Assembly: GCA_051414845.1 (NCBI GenBank)
Contig: CP183313.1
Coordinates: 868,001-932,000, forward strand
Source: Simonsiella sp051414845
GTDB taxonomy: Bacteria; Pseudomonadota; Gammaproteobacteria; Burkholderiales; Neisseriaceae
Direction: 5' to 3'
Length of the DNA: 64,000 nucleotides
Under the pieces are notes generated by a model. The model saw only the letters and a list, made by a program, of their open reading frames with translations. It searched no databases and was not told where the DNA came from. The position numbers and the translations under genes were made by a program. Positions 34,688 to 43,921 of the stretch are shown in pieces; position 1 is the first letter of the stretch; the number at the start of each line of letters is the position of its first letter.

Positions 34688-35659
34688 TTAATCAATCAGT
34701 TGCCAAAATTTCAATTCACTTTCTAATTGCGCCGTTGTCCAATCGTTCGTGCAAGCCAACATCATCAATGCCGTCGCCGTTTCTACATTGCACTTGCCGC
34801 CATTGACCACGCCCGCTTGCCGCAACGCGCTGCCCTGCGCATACACCGCCGCCGCGCAACCTTGCGGCACTTGACTAATGTTCAATACGCGCTTGCCTTG
34901 TTGAATAAGCGATTGAATCCACGATAAAAATACTTCATCGCTAGGCGAATTGCCATGCCCATACGTTTGCATGATTAGCGCGTCAAATTCCACGTTTGCC
35001 CACGCTTTTGCCACATCCGCCAACGATTGTGCAGGGGTTAAATATAAGTTTGCCACGCGAATTTCGGGCGAAAATAAGCGTTTTTCGTTGGCAAAAGCGT
35101 TCAGGCTGCCTGAAAAACGCACATCACACGTTTCAGGCTGCCTGAAACCAAAATGCGCATTGCTAAAACCATCGTCTATTTCAGTGCTGGTTTTGCTGCT
35201 GCCAATGGCGGGCAACAATTTACCATGAAAAGCCAGCATAACTTGTTGAATTTCATCATTTTGCAAGGCAGCAATTGCCGTTTGCAAATTGGCTGGCGCG
35301 TCGCTTTGCGGATGGGAAAACGGCTTTTGTGAGCCTGTTAAAATGATCGGTTTTCCCTGTGTATTCAAGCACAAAGCCAACAGATTGGCGGTATAAGCGA
35401 GCGTATCCGTGCCGTGCAACACCAACACGCCGTCGTAATGCAGCAATTTTTGTTGCAACAAATCGAGCCAGTTCGCCCAATCGCGTGGCGAAACCGCCGA
35501 GCTGTCAATCAGCGGCTGACAAACGTGCCAATCAAAGACAAGGCTGCCTGAAAACGGTTGCAGCGCGGTAGTAACAATATTGGTATCAGGGCGCAAACCG
35601 TATTCGCTTTGCACCATGCCAATTGTGCCGCCTGTGTATAACACAAAGATTTTTTTCAT
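34688..35659 (-). CDS. ansA: L-asparaginase, type I (cytoplasmic)
   Basis: A 323-residue amidohydrolase that turns asparagine into aspartate and ammonia. The first nucleophile Thr is in VLYTGGTIGM near residue 12. The second active-site block LHGTDTLAYTA lies near 87, and the Lys in ILTGSQKPF near 115. No signal peptide, so it is cytoplasmic. I chose the MKKIFVLYTGGT start at 35659 rather than the codon three residues earlier. Two DUS are read in frame, giving FRQPET and FSGSLN, an unusually dense load. Confidence 0.9.
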   Translation of the reverse strand: MKKIFVLYTGGTIGMVQSEYGLRPDTNIVTTALQPFSGSLVFDWHVCQPLIDSSAVSPRDWANWLDLLQQKLLHYDGVLVLHGTDTLAYTANLLALCLNTQGKPIILTGSQKPFSHPQSDAPANLQTAIAALQNDEIQQVMLAFHGKLLPAIGSSKTSTEIDDGFSNAHFGFRQPETCDVRFSGSLNAFANEKRLFSPEIRVANLYLTPAQSLADVAKAWANVEFDALIMQTYGHGNSPSDEVFLSWIQSLIQQGKRVLNISQVPQGCAAAVYAQGSALRQAGVVNGGKCNVETATALMMLACTNDWTTAQLESELKFWQLID

Positions 35660-35712
35660 TTTATTCATTATTGAGTAGCAAGAAGTTTTTCAGGCTGCCT
35701 GAAAAAACTGTG

Positions 35713-35769
35713 TAGGGTGGGGCAAGACCTTACAACATTTTGAATATTGTTGGGTCAAGACCCAACCTA
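35713..35769. repeat. Imperfect inverted repeat related to the 'GTAGGTCGGGC' family
   Basis: GTAGGGTGGGGCAAGACC and GGGTCAAGACCCAACCTAC face each other. The layout (GTAGG outward, CCTAC inward) resembles the perfect palindromes at 16560 and 43730 but with a different core. It lies in the gap between ansA and purM. Confidence 0.45.
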
Positions 35770-35777
35770 CTTAATTT

Positions 35778-35811
35778 TTCAGGCAGCCTGAAACGTTTCA
35801 GGCTGCCTGAA
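35778..35811 (-). terminator. Perfect DUS palindrome after purM
   Basis: Two uptake sequences head to head form a 34-base perfect palindrome (17-bp arms, no loop spacer), 15 bases after the purM stop. It should act as a terminator or extrude a cruciform. Confidence 0.65.
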
Positions 35812-35826
35812 TTTTATTTTATTAAA

Positions 35827-36864
35827 TTAAGCCACTTGCGTTTGATGTTCATCGCCCACACGTTCGCGGATTTTGCCCAAACGGTAAACCGTTTCGCCTT
35901 GTTCCGCCAAGAATTTTTCCGCGTTGTCCGCATTTTCGGGCGACACAATCACGACCATGCCCACGCCACAGTTAAACGTGCGGTACATTTCAGCCGCTTC
36001 CACATTACCGCCTTGTTGTAACCATTGGAATAATTTAGGTAATTCCCAAGATTGCGCGTCAATTTGCGCCACGCAGTTTTCAGGCAACACGCGCGGCACG
36101 TTTTCCGTGATGCCGCCGCCTGTAATGTGCGCCATGCCTTTGATTTCAAATTCTTTTAAGGCTGCCAAAATCGGTTTTACATACAAACGAGTGGGCGCAA
36201 TAATCGCTTGACGCAAAGTTTTTTCGCCATCAAAAGGTGCGTCCAAATCGGGATTGTCGCGCGCCAAAATTTTGCGAACCAGCGAATAACCGTTGGAATG
36301 CACCCCATTGCTCGCCAGACCCAACACCACATCGCCCGCCACAATATTGCGACCGTTGATGACTTGCGATTTTTCTACCACGCCCACCGCGAAGCCTGCC
36401 AAATCGTATTCGCCATCGGGGTACATGCTGGGCATTTCCGCCGTTTCGCCGCCGATAAGGGCGCAACCTGATTCTTCGCAGCCTTGCGCGATGCCTTTAA
36501 TCACATCGGTGGCACGTGCCACGTCCAATTTGCCGCACGCGAAATAATCCAAGAAAAACAATGGCTCTGCACCTTGCACCAAAATGTCGTTCACGCTCAT
36601 CGCCACCAAATCAATGCCGACCGTGTCGTGTTTGTCCCACTCAAACGCCAGTTTCAGTTTCGTGCCAACGCCGTCTGTGCCGCTCACCAATACGGGGTTT
36701 TGGTATTTTTTGCTGATTTCCACCAACGCGCCAAAGCCGCCCAAATCGCCCAGCACTTCGGGGCGCATGGTGCGTTTGGCGAATGGTTTGATGTTTTCAA
36801 CGAGTTGGTCGCCAGCGTCAATGTCCACGCCTGCGTCGCGGTAGCTTAAAGATTGTTGCGTCAT
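35827..36864 (-). CDS. purM: Phosphoribosylformylglycinamidine cyclo-ligase
   Basis: A 345-residue PurM/AIR synthetase that closes the imidazole ring in purine synthesis using ATP. Family blocks are GVDIDAGDQLVENIK at the N-terminus, GTDGVGTKLKLA near residue 60, MSVNDILVQGAEPLFFLDYFACGKL near 88, GGETAEMPSMY near 135, and HITGGGITENVPRVLP near 240. The start is the ATG at 36864 (MTQQSLSYRDAG), seven codons after the first possible one; AGAGAAAG lies upstream. It stands alone. Confidence 0.94.
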   Translation of the reverse strand: MTQQSLSYRDAGVDIDAGDQLVENIKPFAKRTMRPEVLGDLGGFGALVEISKKYQNPVLVSGTDGVGTKLKLAFEWDKHDTVGIDLVAMSVNDILVQGAEPLFFLDYFACGKLDVARATDVIKGIAQGCEESGCALIGGETAEMPSMYPDGEYDLAGFAVGVVEKSQVINGRNIVAGDVVLGLASNGVHSNGYSLVRKILARDNPDLDAPFDGEKTLRQAIIAPTRLYVKPILAALKEFEIKGMAHITGGGITENVPRVLPENCVAQIDAQSWELPKLFQWLQQGGNVEAAEMYRTFNCGVGMVVIVSPENADNAEKFLAEQGETVYRLGKIRERVGDEHQTQVA

Positions 36865-37179
36865 GATGTGCTTTCTCTTGAACAAAAAAGGGTTTCAGGC
36901 TGCTTGAAAGGAAATATGGAGCGGGGGCGGCTCGCCCTCATTCGTTGGTAAAGCATTCATTTGGTTTAGATGAAGATTTGGGTGCTGGATAGTTTGTCCA
37001 AATTTTTAATTTGGTCCACAAACTACCATGACGTAGGCATTAGCCACGCCCGCCCCAAGTCTTCATAAACGAATAAGCTGCCTGAAAAACACGCGGATTT
37101 TACTGAATTTAACGGTTTTTGTATAGCCTAAAAACGGTGTGGAAAATCTAACCATTTTGCTCACTTTTACGCGAAAATC
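36865..37179. repeat. Gap between purM and moeA with a large imperfect inverted repeat
   Basis: No gene. ATTCGTT near 36939 and AACGAAT near 37067 could be outer ends of one repeat unit. Inside it, AGTTTGT-CCAAATT and AATTTGG-ACAAACT (36991-37024) pair, with a 3-base bulge. A GCGGGGGCGG / CGCCCGCCCC pair also faces inwards. A degenerate and a partial DUS flank the unit. I cannot assign it to a named family. Confidence 0.45.
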
Positions 37180-37208
37180 GTTTAATTTAGGCACTTTCCG
37201 AGTATAAT
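37180..37208 (+). promoter_or_regulatory. Candidate moeA promoter
   Basis: A perfect -10 box TATAAT at 37203-37208 lies 36 bases before the moeA ATG. The -35 region at 17 bases upstream (GTTTAA) is weak. Confidence 0.5.
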
Positions 37209-37243
37209 GCTCAACTATTTTTTGCTTACCCCGAAAGTTTCCC

Positions 37244-38473
37244 ATGGCACTCATCTCTGTATCCGAACTGCAAACCCTGATTACTCAAACCGTCCAACAG
37301 CCACGCGAACGCCAAACAGAAGCCGTCGCGCTGCAACAGGCTTTGGGGCGTGTGTTGGCGCAAGATGTGGTGTCGCAAATTAATGTGCCGAGTCAAAATG
37401 TTTCGGCGATGGACGGCTACGCTTTACCGCGTGCAGCAAAAGAACATGAATTTTTTCAATTGGTTGGCGAGTCGGCGGCGGGCAAGCCGTTTTCAGGCAG
37501 CCTGAAAGGAAATGAGTGCATTCGTATCATGACAGGCGCGGTTGTGCCGAGCGATTGCGTTACCGTCATCATGCAAGAAAACACGGAAAGCAGAGATTCA
37601 GGCAGCCTGAAAATCTTGCAAGACACGCCCGAAGGCAACAACATCCGCATGGCGGGCGAAGAAATCACGCAAGGGCAAACCGTATTGGTGCGCGGTCGCA
37701 TGTTACGCGATGCCGATGTGATGTTGCTGGCGGCGTTGGGCTTGGGTGAAGTATTGGTTTATCAGCGTTTGCGTGTTGCCGTGTTGTCCACAGGCGACGA
37801 ATTAATAGAAGCAGGCAAACCCTTGCAAACAGGGCAAATTTACGACAGCAACCGTCCCATGTTGATGGCGCGCCTTGCCAGTTTGCCGATTGAAATTATC
37901 GATTTAGGTAAAATTGACGACGATTTAAATAGCGTCAAAACCGCTTTGATTCAGGCTGCCGAGCAAACTGATGTAGTCATCACATCGGGCGGTGTTTCAG
38001 TGGGCGATTATGATTATTTGCGTCAAGTCGTTGAAGAAATCGGACAAATTCATCACTACAAAGTTGCCATGAAACCAGGAAAACCGTTTGTATTCGGGAG
38101 ATTGGGTGAACAGCAAGCGTGGTATTTTGGTTTACCAGGCAATCCGATTTCGGGATTTGTCGGCTTTGATATGTTTGTCAAAACTGCGCTGTGGCAGCTT
38201 TGCGGCGCAAGTGAAATGCCGCAGCCTTTGCGTTTTCAGGCAGCCTTAACTGCGCCTGTGAAAAAAGCCGTTGGGCGCATGGATATACAACGCGCTACCA
38301 TTACACGCCAAACAGACGGCTCATGGACAGTCGCGCCGTGTGGTTCGCAAGATTCGCACCGCATTTTGGGCATTTCTCAGGCGAATGCTTATATGCTGTT
38401 GCCACAAAATTCAGGCAGCCTGAATGTGGGTGATGCGGTGGAAGTACAGCCGTTTGAACAGGCATTTTTGTGA
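37244..38473 (+). CDS. moeA: Molybdopterin molybdenumtransferase MoeA
   Basis: A 409-residue enzyme that inserts molybdenum into adenylated molybdopterin, the last common step of molybdenum-cofactor synthesis. Family blocks: NVSAMDGYAL near residue 50, RIMTGAVVP near 93, TGDEL near 183, NRPMLMA, TSGGVSVGDYD near 246, PGKPFVFG near 277 and GLPGNPISGFVGF near 293. Two DUS read in frame as SGSLK/SGSLN lie in surface loops. It precedes moaA in the same direction and supports the nitrate reductase encoded further on. Confidence 0.94.
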   Translation: MALISVSELQTLITQTVQQPRERQTEAVALQQALGRVLAQDVVSQINVPSQNVSAMDGYALPRAAKEHEFFQLVGESAAGKPFSGSLKGNECIRIMTGAVVPSDCVTVIMQENTESRDSGSLKILQDTPEGNNIRMAGEEITQGQTVLVRGRMLRDADVMLLAALGLGEVLVYQRLRVAVLSTGDELIEAGKPLQTGQIYDSNRPMLMARLASLPIEIIDLGKIDDDLNSVKTALIQAAEQTDVVITSGGVSVGDYDYLRQVVEEIGQIHHYKVAMKPGKPFVFGRLGEQQAWYFGLPGNPISGFVGFDMFVKTALWQLCGASEMPQPLRFQAALTAPVKKAVGRMDIQRATITRQTDGSWTVAPCGSQDSHRILGISQANAYMLLPQNSGSLNVGDAVEVQPFEQAFL

Positions 38474-38560
38474 CTTCAGGCAGCCTTAAAATTCTCAAAG
38501 TAATAAACAATAAAAACGTTCAGGCTGCCTGAAAAAGCAACCTGAGACCGAGAGTACATC

Positions 38561-39535
38561 ATGAACCTAACCGACCCATTCAACCGCCGATTAAGCTATT
38601 TGCGCTTATCCATCACAGACTTATGCAATTATCGTTGCAGCTATTGTCTGCCCAACGGCTATCAAAGCAAAGCCAAAGCCGATGAACTCACGCTGCCTGA
38701 AATGGAGACTTTGGTGGCGGTTTTCGCGCAAAATGGTGCGCGTAAAATCCGCATCACAGGTGGCGAACCCACTTTACGCCGCGATTTGCCCGACATCATC
38801 GCCATTTGTCGCGCACAGCCTGAAATTGAGCACATCGCGCTGACCACGAATGCCTTTAAATTGGGCAAACTGTTTGCGCATTACCGCGCTGCTGGTTTAG
38901 ATAAGCTGAACGTGAGCATAGACAGTTTCAATCCCGAAACCTTTTTCAAAATCACAGGCAAAGACGAATGTCGCAATATTGTTGAAGATGTAGAAAAGAT
39001 TTTGGCAGACGGTTTTTACAACATCAAAATCAACAGTTTATTGTTAAAAGAACACATCAAAGAAACGCTGCCTGATGCGCTAGATTTTATTAAAACCCGC
39101 CCCGTTACCCTGCGTTTTATTGAAGTGATGCAAACGGGCGACAATGCCGCATTTTTCAACGCGCAACACATTTCCGCCACGCAAGTTGAGCAAAATCTGA
39201 TTGCACAAGGCTGGCAACTCAAACCGCGCCACGAACACGCAGGACCTGCGCGCGAATATTATCACGCCGATTTTTCAGGCAGCATCGGCTTTATCGCACC
39301 ATACAGCAAAGATTTTTGCAGCACTTGCAATCGTTTACGCGTTACCGCACAGGGCAAAATGCACTTATGCTTATTCGGTGGCGTGGCGTATGATTTGCGC
39401 GATTTTTTGCGCCGCGATGACCGCGCTGGCTTAACGCAATTTTTGCACGAAACCATGTTGCACAAACCCGAACACCATTATTTGCACGACAAAAAATTCG
39501 GATTAATAAATAACTTATCCATGACAGGGGGGTAA
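38561..39535 (+). CDS. moaA: GTP 3',8-cyclase MoaA
   Basis: A 324-residue radical-SAM enzyme for the first step of molybdopterin synthesis, from GTP to the cyclic pterin precursor (with MoaC). The first [4Fe-4S] site is CNYRCSYC at residues 22-29, followed by the SAM motif ITGGEPTLRRDLP near 66. The second cluster has Cys in YSKDFCSTCNRLR near 255 and Cys in LCLFG near 274. The C-terminus ends NLSMTGG, the usual double Gly. Appears fully intact. A second, ruined copy lies at 52321-53288, and this one is probably the working gene. Confidence 0.94.
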   Translation: MNLTDPFNRRLSYLRLSITDLCNYRCSYCLPNGYQSKAKADELTLPEMETLVAVFAQNGARKIRITGGEPTLRRDLPDIIAICRAQPEIEHIALTTNAFKLGKLFAHYRAAGLDKLNVSIDSFNPETFFKITGKDECRNIVEDVEKILADGFYNIKINSLLLKEHIKETLPDALDFIKTRPVTLRFIEVMQTGDNAAFFNAQHISATQVEQNLIAQGWQLKPRHEHAGPAREYYHADFSGSIGFIAPYSKDFCSTCNRLRVTAQGKMHLCLFGGVAYDLRDFLRRDDRAGLTQFLHETMLHKPEHHYLHDKKFGLINNLSMTGG

Positions 39536-39539
39536 ACCT

Positions 39540-39623
39540 ATGAATGTAAATACACATTATCCCGATAAAGACAATCCATTTAAAAAACCTGCACCTAGAT
39601 TTTGCATTTTCACAGATACCTAA
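39540..39623 (+). pseudogene. moaB: moaB stump (27 codons)
   Basis: A short open frame starts with a strong GGGGGG site 5 bases after the moaA stop. Its residues PDKDNPFKKPAPRF match the N-terminus of intact MoaB (53290; PDQDNPFKKPAPAF). About seven residues are then missing, and TDT is followed by TAA where MoaB continues TDTRSAKEDG. No further moaB sequence follows. It is more AT-rich than the intact gene. It is too short to be functional. Confidence 0.85.
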
Positions 39624-40015
39624 TCAATTGATAAACAATATACCAAAGATAGTTGTTGTATGCGTCATTAGTTAAGTAGGGTAATACCATCACCTAGACA
39701 TTGGCTTTTGGCAATCAATAATTCTAAACCAGTCTAAATCAGCTCTGTATGTAACACAATTTTCTTCTCTTTAACATCTCGTCTTAGTTTTCATCTATCT
39801 AATCATAAAGTAGTAGCTTTTTTTATTCATTGGTAGTAAGGGATTATGCTTTTAGAGCATTTTATTTGCATTAGAAATCTACTATTCTAATTCAAATTAA
39901 TGCATCTACATTTTCTTTTTTATTAGCATTCGTAAAACATCAACACAAAATTAAATTCTCTATGACATTTTAGATAGCCTAAAGATGTTATTAGGAAAAT
40001 GATTGAAGGAATACC
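39624..40015 (+). promoter_or_regulatory. AT-rich non-coding leader of narG
   Basis: No gene and no DUS across 392 bases, unusual for this window. It presumably holds the narG promoter. An FNR-like half-site ATCAA (CTTTTGGCAATCAA, 39705-39718) is present, with a poor left half. I see no convincing NarL heptamer pair. AAGGAA precedes the ATG. Composition is like the narK-narL part, suggesting it arrived with the island. Confidence 0.4.
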
Positions 40016-43000
40016 ATGAGCCACTTTTTAGACAGACTGACTTTCTTCAAGCAAAAACGCGAACTGTTTTCTAACGGACACGGCGTTTTGACCACCGAAG
40101 ACCGAGGCTGGGAACAAGCCTACCGTAGCCGTTGGCAGCACGACAAAATTGTCCGCTCCACGCACGGCGTGAACTGCACAGGTTCGTGCAGTTGGAAAGT
40201 GTATGTGAAAAACGGTTTGATTACTTGGGAAACCCAGCAAACCGATTACCCACGCACGCGCCCTGATTTGCCAAATCACGAACCACGTGGTTGTCCGCGT
40301 GGTGCGTCTTATAGCTGGTATGTGTATTCGGCGCAACGCGTGAAATATCCGATGATGCGTGGCGTGTTGGCGGAAATGTGGCGCGAGTTGCGCAAAACCA
40401 AATCCGCCGTTGAAGCATGGGAAATCATCACCACCGACCCTGAACGCTCCAAAAAATATAAATCTCAACGCGGTTTGGGCGGATTTGTGCGTTCCAACTG
40501 GGACGAAGCCTATGAAATGATTGCTGCCGCCAACGCCTATACCATTAAAAATTATGGTCCTGACCGCGTGATTGGCTTCTCCCCTATTCCCGCCATGTCT
40601 ATGGTGAGCTATGCGGCAGGTGCACGTTATTTGGGTTTATTGGGTGGCGTGCCATTGTCGTTTTACGACTGGTATTGCGATTTGCCGCCTGCTTCGCCAC
40701 AAATTTGGGGCGAACAAACAGACGTTGCCGAATCTGCCGATTGGTATAACTCAAATTATTTAATGGTATGGGGTTCAAACGTCCCCATGACACGCACGCC
40801 AGACGCGCATTTCTACACCGAAGTTCGCTATAAAGGCACGAAAACTGTTGCCGTATCATCAGATTTTGGCGAAATGGCGAAATTTGGCGATATTTGGCTT
40901 GCGCCCAAACAAGGCACAGACGCGGCTTTGGCGATGGCAATGGGTCATGTGATTTTGAAAGAATTTCATGTGGACAAACCGTCAGCTTATTTCACAGACT
41001 ATATTCGCCGCTTGACTGATATGCCCGTGTTGGTGCGTTTGCAAGAAAAAGACGGCAATTATATTCCCGAATATTTCTTACGCGCTTCGCAATTAGACAA
41101 CAATTTTGGCGAAGAAAAAAATCCTGACTGGAAAGTTTTGGCGGTTGATGAAACTTCAGGCAACTTGATTGTGCCAAATGGTTCAGTCGGTTTCCGTTGG
41201 GATGGTAGCCAAAAATGGAATTTGGAAACCAAAGCACAAGGCGCAGATGTTCAGGCTGCCTTAACTTTGAAAGACCGTTCAGACGATGTGGTGAAAGTCG
41301 GTTTTGGTTACTACGGTGGCGAACACGATGAGCTGATTTTCCGTAAAGTGCCTGTGAAAAAAGTGCAATTGGCAAATGGCGAAACCGCTTTGGTGGCAAC
41401 CGTATTTGATTTGATGTTGGCAAACTATGGCGTGGAACATGGTTTGAATGACGAAAATTGCGCCAAAGATTATTTTGACGATAAACCCTACACCCCTGCT
41501 TGGCAACAAAAACACACAGGTGTGCAGCCTGAAATGGTGATCCGTGTGGCGCGTGAATTTGCCCAAAATGCACACGACACCAATGGGCGCAGCATGGTAA
41601 TTGTGGGCGCAGGTTTGAACCACTGGTATCACATGGATATGGCGTATCGCGGCATTATCAATATGTTGATGATGTGTGGTTGTATTGGCAAATCAGGTGG
41701 CGGTTGGTGCCATTATGTGGGACAAGAGAAATTGCGCCCACAATCAGGTTGGACACCTTTAACTTTCGCTTTGGACTGGCATCGTCCAGCGCGCCAAATG
41801 AACGGCACATCGTTCTTCTACGCTCACACAAGCCAATGGCGACACGAAAAATTGGGCGTAAACGAAATTCTTGCGCCAACTGCTGATGGTGGTTTGGCGA
41901 AAATGTCCATGATTGATTACAACGCCAAAGCAGAACGCATGGGCTGGTTGCCGTCTTCACCACAATTGTCTACCAATCCTTTGGATTTGGTGGCACAAGC
42001 TGAATCAGCAGGTCAAGACCCTGTGCAATACACCGTTGAAAAACTGAAAAACGGCAGCTTGGACATGGCGTGTAATGACCCTGACAATCCACAAAATTTC
42101 CCACGCAATATGTTTGTGTGGCGTTCCAATATTTTGGGTTCATCGGGCAAAGGGCATGAGTATTTCTTGAAATATTTGCTCGGCACGCAAAACGCGGTGA
42201 TGAGCGAAGAAGAAGATTGCATTAAACCGACCGAAATCAAAGTGCGCCCTGCGGTGGAAGGCAAATTGGATTTGCTGACGGTGTTGGATTTCCGTATGTC
42301 CACCACTTGTTTGTATGGCGATATTGTGTTGCCGACTGCCACTTGGTACGAAAAAGATGATTTGAATACGTCGGATATGCACCCGTTTATCCACCCATTG
42401 TCGGAAGCGGTGAATCCGTTGTGGCAAAGCAAAACAGACTGGGAAATTTACAAAGGTTTGGCGAAAAAATTCAGCGAAACGGCGAAAGATTATTTGGGCG
42501 TTCGCAAAGACATCGTTTTAACGCCATTGATGCACGACAGCCCACAAGAAATGGGGCAAGCGTTTGACCCGAAAGACTGGAAATTGGGCGAATGCGACCC
42601 AATCCCCGGCAAAACCATGCCAATGATGACGGTGGTAGAACGCGATTATGGCGCGATTTACGAGAAATTCACGTCTATTGGTCCGTTGTTGGAAAAAATC
42701 AATAACAACGGTAAAGGTTTGGCGTGGGACACGAAACATGAAGTGGAATTTTTGCGTAAATTGAACGGTGTACGCGCTGATGGTGTGGGCAAAGGTCAGC
42801 CGAAAATTGAAACGGCGATTGACGCTGCCGAGATGATTTTGACGCTCGCCCCTGAAACCAACGGACACGTTTCCATGAAAGCGTGGCAATCGCTGGGCAA
42901 AGTAACGGGGCGCGACCACACGCATTTGATTGCGTCTAGCGAACACACGCAAATTCGTTTCCGCGACATTCAGGCGCAACCGCGCAAGATTGTGTCGTCG

Positions 43001-43693
43001 CCGATTTGGTCGGGTGTGGAAAGCGAAGAAGTTTGCTACAACGCAGGTTACACGAATGTGCATGAGTTAATCCCTTGGCGCACGATTACGGGTCGCCAGC
43101 AGTTTTATCAAGACCACAAGTGGATGCGCGATTTCGGCGAAGGCTTGTGCGTGTATAAACCTGCGGTGGACTTCAAAACGACGGCGAAATTATTGGGCAA
43201 ACACCCGAATGGCAATAAGGAAATCACGCTGAATTTCTTAACGCCACACCAAAAATGGGGCATTCACTCAACGTATTCGGACAATTTGCGTATGCTGACT
43301 TTGTCGCGTGGCGGGCCGCATGTGTGGATTAGCGAAATTGACGCGCAAAAAGCGGGCATTGTGGACAATGATTGGGTAGAAGTGTTCAACGCGAACGGTA
43401 CGATTGCTTGCCGTGTGATTGTGAGCCAGCGTATTCCTGAAACGATGATTTTGATGTATCACGCGCAGGAAAAAATTGTGAACACGCCTGCTGCGGAAGT
43501 GTCGGGCAAACGCGGCGGTATCCACAATTCGGTTACGCGCACGGTGCTGAAACCCACGCACATGATTGGCGGTTACGCGCAACAGGCTTACGGTTTCAAC
43601 TATTACGGCACGGTGGGCGCAAACCGCGATGAGTGGGTAATCGTCCGCAAAATGGATAAGGTTGAGTGGAAAGACGAGCCTGTTGAGAAATGA
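40016..43693 (+). CDS. narG: Respiratory nitrate reductase alpha subunit
   Basis: A 1225-residue catalytic subunit carrying the bis-molybdopterin-guanine-dinucleotide cofactor; it reduces nitrate to nitrite facing the cytoplasm. Ligands of the FS0 cluster fall at the same numbers as in E. coli: H50, C54, C58 and C93. The molybdenum ligand D222 is in WYCDLPPASPQ. The family stretches ADWYNSNYLMVWGSN and RTPDAHFYTEVRYKGTK follow. No twin-Arg signal is needed for this membrane-bound type. A 228-base gap with a palindrome separates it from narH. First gene of the nar locus. Confidence 0.97.
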   Translation: MSHFLDRLTFFKQKRELFSNGHGVLTTEDRGWEQAYRSRWQHDKIVRSTHGVNCTGSCSWKVYVKNGLITWETQQTDYPRTRPDLPNHEPRGCPRGASYSWYVYSAQRVKYPMMRGVLAEMWRELRKTKSAVEAWEIITTDPERSKKYKSQRGLGGFVRSNWDEAYEMIAAANAYTIKNYGPDRVIGFSPIPAMSMVSYAAGARYLGLLGGVPLSFYDWYCDLPPASPQIWGEQTDVAESADWYNSNYLMVWGSNVPMTRTPDAHFYTEVRYKGTKTVAVSSDFGEMAKFGDIWLAPKQGTDAALAMAMGHVILKEFHVDKPSAYFTDYIRRLTDMPVLVRLQEKDGNYIPEYFLRASQLDNNFGEEKNPDWKVLAVDETSGNLIVPNGSVGFRWDGSQKWNLETKAQGADVQAALTLKDRSDDVVKVGFGYYGGEHDELIFRKVPVKKVQLANGETALVATVFDLMLANYGVEHGLNDENCAKDYFDDKPYTPAWQQKHTGVQPEMVIRVAREFAQNAHDTNGRSMVIVGAGLNHWYHMDMAYRGIINMLMMCGCIGKSGGGWCHYVGQEKLRPQSGWTPLTFALDWHRPARQMNGTSFFYAHTSQWRHEKLGVNEILAPTADGGLAKMSMIDYNAKAERMGWLPSSPQLSTNPLDLVAQAESAGQDPVQYTVEKLKNGSLDMACNDPDNPQNFPRNMFVWRSNILGSSGKGHEYFLKYLLGTQNAVMSEEEDCIKPTEIKVRPAVEGKLDLLTVLDFRMSTTCLYGDIVLPTATWYEKDDLNTSDMHPFIHPLSEAVNPLWQSKTDWEIYKGLAKKFSETAKDYLGVRKDIVLTPLMHDSPQEMGQAFDPKDWKLGECDPIPGKTMPMMTVVERDYGAIYEKFTSIGPLLEKINNNGKGLAWDTKHEVEFLRKLNGVRADGVGKGQPKIETAIDAAEMILTLAPETNGHVSMKAWQSLGKVTGRDHTHLIASSEHTQIRFRDIQAQPRKIVSSPIWSGVESEEVCYNAGYTNVHELIPWRTITGRQQFYQDHKWMRDFGEGLCVYKPAVDFKTTAKLLGKHPNGNKEITLNFLTPHQKWGIHSTYSDNLRMLTLSRGGPHVWISEIDAQKAGIVDNDWVEVFNANGTIACRVIVSQRIPETMILMYHAQEKIVNTPAAEVSGKRGGIHNSVTRTVLKPTHMIGGYAQQAYGFNYYGTVGANRDEWVIVRKMDKVEWKDEPVEK

Positions 43694-43729
43694 TTTTCAG
43701 GCTGCCTGAAAAATAATAAAACCATAATT

Positions 43730-43794
43730 GTAGGTCGGGCATTCATGCCCGACACAGCGCACCGTGAAATGTCGGGCATGAATGCCCGACCTAC
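43730..43794. repeat. Long perfect palindrome, family 'GTAGGTCGGGC', copy 2, between narG and narH
   Basis: Two perfect 24-bp arms face each other across a 17-base centre. The arm is the same as at 16560-16621. It is flanked by several DUS (43696, 43815, 43870). As a strong stem inside the operon it could protect the narG mRNA end or lower narH expression. Confidence 0.8.
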
Positions 43795-43921
43795 GAAAAT
43801 GGTTGTTTAACACATTTTTAGGCTGCCTGAAAATTCCCCACAATCTTATTCACAAAAATAAAAAAACGAGTTTTCAGGCTGCCTGAAAACATCGTACAAA
43901 CCAATTCAAGGAACACAAAAC

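Noticed and set aside
39600..39720. Possible FNR box upstream of narG
   Set aside because: TTGATAAACAATAT and CTTTTGGCAATCAA each match only one half of TTGAT-N4-ATCAA. Noted as weak in the leader entry, not called as a site.
40028..43582. Several long antisense frames opposite narG
   Set aside because: They are His/Arg/Phe-rich, with no ribosome sites, and mirror the strong codon bias of narG. Shadow frames.
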